A DNA stretch of 64,000 nt from Rhizoclosmatium globosum (lineage: Eukaryota; Chytridiomycota; Chytridiomycetes; Chytridiales; Chytriomycetaceae), in contig MCGO01000022.1 in the NCBI GenBank assembly GCA_002104985.1, positions 434,001 to 498,000 on the forward strand, written 5' to 3'. Each line of letters opens with the position of its first letter. Within the stretch, counting starts at the first letter, position 1. Under the pieces are notes generated by a model. That model did no database searches and was not told where the DNA came from. It saw only the letters and a program-made list of their open reading frames with translations. Positions 21,589 to 33,349 of this stretch are shown here, in pieces. The translations under genes were made by a program, and so were the position numbers.

Positions 21589-22146
21589 ATGCATTCTCAA
21601 GACTCTGGTTGCTGCCTTTCCAACTCGTACGAACGTTTGAATCCTCCAAGCTCGGTCCTTGTACTTTTGGACGAGACCACAGACACAGAACATGCACTTA
21701 AATCGGCCATCCATAACTTATCAAAGGGTCCCAACGACTGCATTACTATTTTTCGTATTGTATCATCGTGTAGTGAGCAGCAGCCTACATTGCAGGACAC
21801 AATGTCCCTGTTGCAACGATTTGGTAGCCGGCTGAACTCGGAAGCAAGTTTCAGCATCTGCGTGTTTCTGCAAGGCGAAGAAGCAAACATTTGTCAGCTG
21901 GTGTATGATACGCGGCCTGAGCTGTTAATGATTGGATTGGGAGGATTGAACCAAAGTTTGGGGGATGCCTTGTCAAGTTTCTTCACAACTGAAGAGAAGC
22001 TGGGCGTTGATGTCAAGAATTTGCAATCAATGGAGGAAGAAGAGGAATGGAGCATAAGTAACGAAGACGAGTCTATGTGGGTTCTTGGACAGTCACGGAG
22101 GTGTGGCTCACCAGTGTCTGACGAGACTGACAGCGTGGAAACATAA
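21589..22146 (+). CDS. Universal stress protein 7 of cluster
   Basis: Single exon, 185 aa, ATG at 21589. SVLVLLDETTDTEHALKSAI and ITIFRIVSSCSEQQPT are USP-like. The loop IGLGGLNQSLGDALSSF has two of three signature Gly but Ser in place of the third. A long acidic C-terminal tail (MEEEEEWSISNEDE) ends with GQSRRCGSPVSDETDS, related to the SPRCxSP tails of USP3 and USP4. Intronless like those two. Confidence 0.78.
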   Translation: MHSQDSGCCLSNSYERLNPPSSVLVLLDETTDTEHALKSAIHNLSKGPNDCITIFRIVSSCSEQQPTLQDTMSLLQRFGSRLNSEASFSICVFLQGEEANICQLVYDTRPELLMIGLGGLNQSLGDALSSFFTTEEKLGVDVKNLQSMEEEEEWSISNEDESMWVLGQSRRCGSPVSDETDSVET

Positions 22147-22593
22147 TTCCTGTCATTTCTGCAATAACTTGAACTGTTTAATTTTGCATTATATACCCCC
22201 ATCTTAAGATACCCATAGAATACATGCATTAAGTTAGAGTCTGATCTCTTTTATCTGAAACCTCAGTTTCGAACATTCTTTACGAAATGTTCAAATGATT
22301 CTGAAACACAAACCAAGTCCGTGTGGGAGAACACGTTGTTGGAAATTGGGCTGCGTGGCCTAGAGGGCACGCAGCCGAAAAACACGTGTTTTTGGAAACC
22401 AAAAGCAAGATCACAATTCCATGCACCGGACTTTTTCCCTCTCGCAAACAGCCACTCCACAACCGAATAGTAGGTTTGACTTGCCCGCCACAGTTTCACC
22501 ACAGGTTGTTTAAAAAGAACCTCAAAAGTATCCCGGGCAGCGCCACCACGAAAACAAGCAACAAAACTCAACCACACTTCCCGAATCAAACCA
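22147..22593. other. Spacer between USP7 and USP8
   Basis: 447 bp. Near 22350-22395 there is a partly palindromic stretch around CACGTGTTT, containing an E-box CACGTG at 22383-22388. No coding frame is supported in the transcript direction of the flanking genes. Confidence 0.35.
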
Positions 22594-23447
22594 ATGTCCG
22601 TTCCGGCCACACCCGCCGCAGCCGCAGCCGAGCCCCTTGAGGCACCACGGCCCTCGAAAGACACAGCCATCCGGGATTCTCCGACGGAAGCGGCGTTTGA
22701 AGACGACGACCGCGAGGACAGTGCGCCCAACAAGCCAACGACAGCCACGCCAAACCAAACAACAGCACCAACATCAACAGCGATAACACCGGCAAAACTG
22801 CCGCGTCCACCGCCGTTGCCCGTTGCCCCGCCGCCACGCAACATTGTCTTTGCCCTCGAGGATCCGCTGAATCTTCTCTCGGCAATCAAGTGTTCCTTCG
22901 ACCATCTTCAGTTGTTTCCACTTGATGTATTCACTCTCGTGGCCGTCGTCGATTCAGATGCGGATCGTGAAATGGTGCGTGTGCGTGTGGTGTGTTTGAT
23001 GACGTTTGTTGTGTGCCGCGCCTCTTTTTGTGTTGCACCCTGACTTGCCGCACTGACTCACTTACTCACTCGTTTTCTAAACAACAGACTCTCTCCCGCG
23101 CTTCTATCCTCCTCCGGTCTATAAGACACCAAAAAGCCCACAACCTCGCCTTGAACATCCTTGTCTGTCCGCCATCCCCATCAGCCACATACAATCCAGC
23201 TACAATGATCTGCAAACTTGTGAATGAATCAAAAACAAAAGCAGATTTATTAATTCTCGGGTTATCCGGTGACTCGTTTCTCGGAACAATGTCTTCGTAT
23301 TGTATCATGAATGCTCGATGCAGAGTTATCATCAAACGATTGACGTATTCTGTGGATCCATCGGCTTTCATGGAAAATCATTCGTCTCCTCCTCCTCATC
23401 AAATGGCTCCTGCTTCGGCCATCTACAGGCATCGTGAGAGCTTGTAG
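22594..23447 (+). CDS. Universal stress protein 8 of cluster with Ala/Pro-rich N-terminal extension
   Basis: Exons are 22594-22974 and 23088-23447, with a 113-nt phase-0 intron after SDADREM; 246 aa. A low-complexity Ala/Pro/Thr-rich N-terminal extension of about 80 aa precedes NIVFALEDPLNLLSAIKCSF and VFTLVAVVDSDADREM. The second half has TLSRASILLRSIRHQKAHN, LLILGLSGDSFLGTMSSYC and NARCRVIIKR. The loop has only two signature Gly. Base composition of the N-terminal extension is notably GC-rich compared with the USP domain. Same intron site as USP2, USP5 and USP6. Confidence 0.8.
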
Positions 23448-23999
23448 ACCTTTCTTTTGCCATACACTTTAGCCATTTACTTAGCTTCTGTCGTTTTATA
23501 TGTTTTTTACTCATCGTAGTTTGTTTGTTTTTTGGCTTGTGGTACTGTCTTGTGCTCTTCTTGGATACCCTGAATAGTTTGCATGGAAGGAAAGTGAAGA
23601 TTGTTATGGATAGCTGGTTGATATTGATTGATTGTTAGGAATATGGGTTTTGTGGATAGCATTTGGGTTTGTGGGAACTTCGGTATAGAACAATCATCAG
23701 CACACTCAAGTGTTTACTTACTTTGTATTATTAGTTCATAAACATTTCCACGTTTATCCATTTATCAGTAAGAAACAACATCTTTATTTGGAGTCAGAAG
23801 AGGTGAACCTTCTTTACCGAAAAATAACAACGAATAACACGAAAAGCAAAAAAGAGTGTTGGATCAGTGCAAACTGACCTTGCTCAAAATCAAAAACAAC
23901 AATTCCATATGACCTTCACACGTGTAGAGAGATAACAAAGGCCTTCAGAGTTGTGACACTCCTTGGAACCAAAAATAAAACAACAGATCATAAGGTTTT
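23448..23999. other. Convergent intergenic region after USP cluster
   Basis: 552 bp between the USP8 stop and the stop of a minus-strand gene. It is AT-rich, with T runs, and is compatible with 3' UTRs and terminators of both genes. No coding frame is supported. Confidence 0.4.
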
Positions 24000-24437
24000 T
24001 TAGTCGCTGTATCCATCCTTACACTTGAAGAACCTCTTCAACCTAAGCTTCAAGTTCAAGAACGGGTTACTGTATCTACGAGGAACAAAACACGGTGTAG
24101 AATCTTGGATCACAGGGTTCTCGTCTTCATCGCCCCACATCCAAAGAGCAATCTTGAGTTGAGCAGGACTCAATCCACCTCCTGCGTAGAAACGGACGGC
24201 CCATGCGGCGTCTTGTGATTTGATCAAGGCAACGTTGCGTTCATGGATCTCCATGTCTTCGATGGTATGTTTAGGGCCACCTAAGACGGGGCCATTGTAT
24301 TCAACGTATTCTTTCGATGGAACGCGACCCCAGGTTAGTGGATCAGAAGTGCGGCGACAGTAGTTGTCACGTTTGTTCATGAGTTTGGAACAGTCAGAAG
24401 CGGCCCAGATTTGCTCATAGGAAACGTGAGCGATCAT
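24000..24437 (-). CDS. Hypothetical small protein (145 aa)
   Basis: Single exon, 145 aa, from ATG 24437 (MIAHVSYEQIWAASDCSK). Soluble-looking, with a central Gly-rich turn (FYAGGGLSPAQLKIALWMWG) and a basic C-terminus (LNLKLRLKRFFKCKDG). Amino-acid composition and a clean frame suggest a real gene, but I do not recognise a family. There is no signal peptide or membrane segment. It follows the USP cluster in convergent orientation. Confidence 0.6.
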   Translation of the reverse strand: MIAHVSYEQIWAASDCSKLMNKRDNYCRRTSDPLTWGRVPSKEYVEYNGPVLGGPKHTIEDMEIHERNVALIKSQDAAWAVRFYAGGGLSPAQLKIALWMWGDEDENPVIQDSTPCFVPRRYSNPFLNLKLRLKRFFKCKDGYSD

Positions 24438-24668
24438 GTTCTTGTGTGTTGTGTGAAAGTGGTGTGTTTTTGAAAAGAATTGTCAGGCTAGTTGCAGATC
24501 TCTTGATCTAATAACCAAAATATACTGATTTTGTTGCTCCAGTTCTTAGATTAGACGGATTGGTCGAGCTCATTTAGCCAGTGTTGTCAACTCATCGCCA
24601 ATTATAAAACATTCACTTAGAAGCAATGATATATTCAGTTTAAATGCATGAGATCGAATATGATACAA

Positions 24669-26296
24669 TTAGTCCGACTTAAGTTTTGAAGATTTCATGT
24701 CCACACATCCAACGTCGTCGGTCTTAGTCTCCGCTGCTTTAATCCACTCAGAAACTCGCTTCTCTGCCTCTCCATAAAGCTTCATGACCCTTCTCTCCAT
24801 ATCCTCAACAACGCGACTAACGGTTTTAGTCATTTCCACAACTTTCACCTCAACCCATGCACTAATATCTTTCCAAATTTGCCATTCAGCAAACTGTTGC
24901 AAAAGCTTAAACCACTGTGTCGCAATAATTAATGCTATAACTTCGTGTGTCCATTTCGTGAGTAAGCCCGCAAAACTTAATATAGCTGAGATCAGAGGTG
25001 CGGCAAGAAGTTTCGTTTGTGCAATGATTTCGATTGCGATAAGGTACAGGTTATGTGAGAGGCGTACAGCGAACGGAGTGAGGAAACCCCAGGTGCGTCG
25101 AACCGCGTTAATAATTGTCGTTAATATTTTCGAGTTGTGGATGAATGTGAAAATTGCTTCAAGCGTGCGGTGGCCCTGTTGTTCAGTAAGTTCAATACAG
25201 ATTTGAATGTTGGGAATGGACTTACCCATCGGCTCAAAATGACTCCCCATGATTTCACTACTCGAGCCAGTCTTACAATACCAACAACTATGTGGCGCAT
25301 CATTTCAAACACTTTCCAGTCAATACATAGTTGTACCACTTGTTCCGCAACGGAATGTATGGTTGCCGAAACGGTTTCAAAAACTTTCCCGCAGATATTC
25401 GCAGCCCAAATTCCAAACGCTTTCACACGTTCCCAATATGGCGTCAATATGACGTTAAGCCAATGTGAAACCTCAATCCCCCACGTAACAACACCTTCAG
25501 CCCACTGATGCAATACTCCCAACAACCTCCACGCTTCCTTCGAAGCTAGTTCAGCAACCCGTCGTATACCCACAACAGCATCCGAAATCAACGCAGTCAA
25601 ACCCAAAAACAATGGCACAATAACAGGATCCCACGCATCATGAACGACCTTCCCAACCCACACACTGACAACAACTAAACCCCTCCACGCATACACAACA
25701 CCCTCTCTCCCATACCTCCACAAAACCGGTGTCCACGTCACAACAAAAACAACACCCTTCTCCAAATACGGATACAACCCCGGCAAAACGTCTTGTACCA
25801 CTTTCACCACATATTCCACCACACTTCGACACACGGACACTACGCGCGGAGTCCAGTGCCAAACGACTTTCACGCCAGATTCCACGACTACACGTATACA
25901 TACGTTTGCAAGTGCATGCGACATTGCGGGAACACCGAGTGTTGATACTTTGATGGCATGTATGACAGGGTGGTCTGCTTCTGGTTGTACTTCTTGAACC
26001 GGTGTGGGAGTTGGTGATGGCGGTTGTGGAGGAGGGAGGAGTCCGTATTTCGTGAGTGATTCCTTTGCGAGGGATGCGAGGGCTGATAGAGCGCCGTGGG
26101 CTGCTGCAGCGGGTATAAGGGCGAGGTATAGGGCGATGAGGAGGGCGATGAGGATGGCTGGTGTTGAGGTTGAGTGGGAGTGAGCGAGGGTGAAGAGAGC
26201 GAGTTGGATGCTGAAGAATGCGAAGAGAATGAGGAATAGGCCGGCAGAAAAGTGGCGGAGGTGGTGCGTTTGGTCCGTGGGAGGCGACGGTGGCAT
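24669..26296 (-). CDS. Unrecognised membrane protein with Trp/Val-rich amphipathic segments
   Basis: Exons are 25226-26296 and 24669-25175, with a 50-nt phase-0 intron; 525 aa. Two N-terminal hydrophobic segments (SAGLFLILFAFFSIQLALFT and AILIALLIALYLALIPAA) look membrane-spanning. A Pro-rich linker follows. The rest is a series of hydrophobic, Trp- and Val-rich segments of about 25-30 residues (VKVVWHWTPRVVSVCRSVVE, VVFVVTWTPVLWRYGREGVV, GLVVVSVWVGKVVHDAW) that look like diverged repeats, ending in a charged helix (DMERRVMKLYGEAEKRVSEW). No family recognised; apolipoprotein- or perilipin-like lipid-surface binding is one possibility. It starts 116 bp after the DDX41 stop. Confidence 0.65.
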
Positions 26297-26412
26297 TTTT
26301 GAAGTCAAGTTTCGTGGAAACTCCGAAATCCAAATCAACTTCCACGATTCTCATTGTATTTAATGGTTATGAAGTAAGTCATAGCCGATTGCAGATAACT
26401 TTTATTGAGGAC

Positions 26413-29748
<3,336 letters not shown>

Positions 29749-29887
29749 GCTCAGCTTTGGAATCAAAATTCTGTGACTTCACCACCGTTTCTTCATTTTC
29801 CTCCAGTAATATGATTTAATTTCAAAGATTATAGTTTATGAGTACGTTTTCTCAGGTTTTACTCATGATTCCGCTCAAGGGAACCAA

Positions 29888-31628
29888 CTACTCGTCTGCA
29901 TCAGAATCAACATCACTCCCTTCATCCTCTGAACTCTCAGCCCCACCTATAGCTTGCAGGGTCATATTGCTCGATGTTCCCAAATCTGAAGAATCACCCA
30001 CCCTCATCGATTCTAAAAACTCTTGCCGCAACCTTCACAAAACATTGTGTTAATAAATTATCATACACCCTAAAGGCCCACCTCATTGCAAGAACGAACG
30101 AAGGCTCCACTTCTGCGTCCTCATTGACAGGAACTTCATCATCGCCAGTCTCGTCACTGAACAACAAATTCAAGGCATTAAAAAAGTCCTCATCGTGATT
30201 TATATTTTGCGGCACTGTATATGGTGCGTCAGGCAGAGGACCAGCTTCAGAACCATTTCCAACGGAATCATTATCATCGTTGTCGTCGTTCTCACTGTCA
30301 GAGTCGTCATCAGTACGATCAGCTTCATCGTCTCCATCCCAAAGTTCGAATGCAATCGTGCATCGAAGCTGAGGATTTCCATACAGACAACAATCTTCTA
30401 ACAATTCGCAGTTCAAAATAGTATCCGGCAAATCCCCGCTCAAGTCATTTTCAGCCAGATTCAACTCCTCCAACTGTACCAGGTTTCCAATGTGACTCGG
30501 AATGGGACCCGTTATATTGTTGGAATATAGCGTGAGATTTGTCAATTGTGTACAGTTGAAGAGTTCAATTGGCAATTCACCAGTCAAACAATTCTCAGCG
30601 AGAGTCAAGGTTCTGAGTTGGAAAAGGTTTCCAATTTCTCGAGGGATTTCTGTAGCAACCGTTAGTTTGATGCTTGAATCTTGCAACACTTTATACCTCC
30701 GGTGAGTTTGTTCTCATCCAAATCAAGATATGTCAAGTTTATCAGGTTACCGATCACGTTGGGGATTCCACCACTGATGGAGGAACACGTCAAAGAAAAA
30801 TCAGTAACATTGATTAGATTCCCGATTCCTTGAGGCAATGGCCCAACATAGAAACTGGAGTGGAGTGAAACCTCAGTCACATTCACCAACAATCCAATCG
30901 ATTCAGGAATTCGTGTATTCACTGAAATATAGCTATCACTGTCATCAATAGACTCCTTCCCCAACAGAAACTCTCGTGCATACGTTTCCGAATACAACGA
31001 ATTCCCCGAGAACCAAATTGGGTGTATCGAGTTACTCACGGGTCCCCACGCCGCCCCACCCTCAATGTGTTTCACCAAATTCGTTTTCGCAAAGGATCGT
31101 GAGTTCAAGCAGTTGTACACGCTCTTTGAAAGCGTCAGAGGGGTATGATTTCTTCAGGTGGGAGCCAGCTGAAGATAGCCTGTACAACCTCGAAGGGACA
31201 GTCCATCAGTTCCGTGTACAGTTTTTTGTTTGTTGTTTCGAGGTGTTCGAGTTGGAGGAGGAGTGCAGCTTGTTGCTCCAGGAGGGAAGTGCGCAGGGAA
31301 TCTAGGACTTTGTCAAAGGCAGATGCTTGCTCGTTCAAGTGGTCTCTGTTGAATTTTGTGCATGGTTCGGACTTGAGGGCGATGGTGTGGGATTGGAGGG
31401 CTGCGACGGATGCGATGGATGTTGTGAAGAGGTGTGGAAGGATTCGAGCGACTTTGGAAGCGAATTGAGGGATTCAAGCGATGTGACGATGGATTCGTGT
31501 ACGGTTTCTGGTGGATCTGAGAGCAGAGGAGGAGGAGTTGGTGTGGGAGTAGGTGGTGAGTAGGCAGTGGGGAAGTTGTATCTCCAAGCATTTCTTGCAC
31601 CCCTTCCACATTCAACTCACTCCTTCAT
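29888..31628 (-). CDS. F-box-like leucine-rich-repeat protein (LRR2), frame broken twice
   Basis: Tentative exons are 31621-31628, 30697-31581, 30082-30649 and 29888-30032. It is a paralogue of LRR1: the same N-terminal helical region, F-box-like part (LMDCPFEVVQAIFSWLPPEE) and LRRs (PQGIGNLINVTDFSLTCSS, IPNVIGNLINLTYLDLDEN, REIGNLFQLRTLTLAENCL, IPSHIGNLVQLEELNLAEN). An acidic tail follows, and the last 49-nt intron joins FVLAMR to LRQEFLESM, ending SSEDEGSDVDSDADE. Two frame changes, near 31421 and 31140, have no splice sites; each needs one added base, and with these the alignment with LRR1 keeps length. Start exon (MKEYNFP) is the least certain part. Confidence 0.65.
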
Positions 31629-31730
31629 TTTTGGTAGATAACTGTTACTGTAAGTCTGCAGTGGAATGATATTCTTTATCTAGCGTGCACAAAAAAGTAT
31701 TTACGGAAGCGGGATGTCTCCAGCCCACAA

Positions 31731-32303
31731 ATGCAGCAGGTCTCGCCATCGCCTTCGCGTGCCAACAAGGCAGCAGCAATCCAAAACGAGGTAAAAAGTG
31801 AACCGTTAAGCTAAGCCTGCAACCATAGCATCTTAAACAATACGTGTTAGGTCAATGAAGTCATTGGAGTGATGCAAAACAACATTGAAAAAGCCGTCAA
31901 ACGAGGCGAAAACCTGGAGAGCTTACAAAACAAGACATCAGACTTGCGAGACGGTGCAGTCAAATTTAAAAAGGGGGCTGTCAAGATTCAGAATGAAATG
32001 GTGAGGATACTGTTTTTAGGAATATGCAGGAATGGAATCACTAATCAACATCGTCGTTTCACAATTGCTTGCTTTTTATTTCTAGTGGTGGAAGGTAAGC
32101 TCCGTCTCTTGTCCCTTGTGTTCTCTTTGTTTCTGCCAATCGCATTGTTCTTCGTTTGCTGCCCCTCTAACCCTTCTCGAGATTCTATAATTACACTAAC
32201 ACACTACCAATAGAACTTGAAACTTCAGCTTATTATAGCAGCAATCGTTATTTCCATTGTTGGAGTAGTGGGATACGCAATTTACACGCAAGTTCCTCAT
32301 TAA
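31731..32303 (+). CDS. R-SNARE, VAMP/synaptobrevin family
   Basis: Exons are 31731-31790, 31851-32000, 32086-32094 and 32214-32303, giving 102 aa, typical for short VAMPs. The SNARE motif is VNEVIGVMQNNIEKAVKRGE ... LQNKTSDLRDGAVKFKKGA with the zero-layer Arg in the expected place (KAVKRGENLE). A 9-nt microexon encodes Trp-Trp-Lys, the conserved juxtamembrane WWK of synaptobrevins. It is followed by NLKLQLIIAAIVISIVGVVG, the tail anchor. It mediates vesicle fusion on the secretory or endosomal route. The N-terminal variable region is Ser/Pro/Arg-rich. Its 3' end converges with the next gene. Confidence 0.93.
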
Positions 32304-32381
32304 AACTACTTATCGAAGCCTTTATTGTGCATAAACTTAATGTACCTTTTTTCTGTCCTTATATGACCATTATCTTCGACA

Positions 32382-33106
32382 TCAAAGAGTAGGGACCACA
32401 CTGTCTACATCATCCAAGGCATCGCAATCGCTCGTAAGAATCTGGCAATAATCAATAGTACTTGTAACACGCGAAGGATCGTCATACAGTCTTTCGTTTT
32501 CGTTGGCAAGGGATCGTAAGTAAGAGAGGCTGTTTCCTTGAGAGCTTGAGCTTGGTTGTGGAATTGACTTTTTGACGGGTTCGGACACATTTGGGTGATT
32601 TGGTTTCCGAGATTGGCGTGACTTCATCAAAGAATGCATTTTTGGCAGAGTAGGAGTAAGGACAGGAGCAGGAGTATTCGTAGTTGAGTAAAGTGGAAGG
32701 GCAGGTTGAGCCAGAGACCGGGTGATGCCATTCTTGAGCAACAGATCAATTGAAGGTACTTTTGGAGTGACAAGACTCTTTTTCTGTTGGGAGTTTTGAG
32801 AGTTTTGGAAACGCGACTGAGAAAGAGGCTGCGAACTCTGCGATTGCGACTGCGACTGTGGCTGTGGCTGCGACGACGGCACGCGCGATTCGACTTGGAC
32901 GGCGGCCTTTGGCGTTGGCGTTGGTGTTGGCTTTTGCGGCAATGATGACAAATTGGACGCGGCGTGGCGGAGGCGGCGCTGCTCGGACCCGCTGAGCGAG
33001 TTCCATCTGATTCCAGTTCAAGAAAGAAGAAGAAGAAGACGCGTCAGAGAAAGAATGAAGGAAAGGGACGCGCTAACCGAAGGCGGAGATCAGTTGGTAT
33101 CGACAT
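32382..33106 (-). CDS. Unrecognised Ser/Gln-rich protein
   Basis: Exons are 33078-33106 and 32382-33006, with a 71-nt phase-2 intron; 217 aa. The first exon encodes MSIPTDLRLR, joined to WNSLSGSEQRRLRHAASNL, a plausible helical start. The middle is highly Ser/Gln-rich and low complexity. A conserved-looking end (IPQPSSSSQGNSLSYLRSLA, RLYDDPSRVTSTIDYCQILT) resembles a short disordered adaptor. No domain recognised. No signal peptide or membrane helix. Confidence 0.6.
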
Positions 33107-33349
33107 AGAAGGACTGCTCTTGCTCTTCTTGGCGGCTGGTGGCACTGTGGAGTGGTGGGTGTGAGCTGGTGTGAGTGTGTTGTCTGTGATCGGACATCAA
33201 ACTCAACTTGCTTTTTTGAATTCAAGTTTTGTTGCCGATTAAGTTCGGACACGCTGAAAATGTGATTGTCTCAAGGAAGTCATTATAAGATTACTGAACT
33301 GACGAACTTCTTTGTAAATCCCTTTGTAAACTTGTAGACTTCAATCAAT

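Noticed and set aside
22340..22400. Hairpin-like sequence upstream of USP8 as a terminator or riboswitch
   Set aside because: Imperfect pairing, and no known eukaryotic riboswitch consensus.
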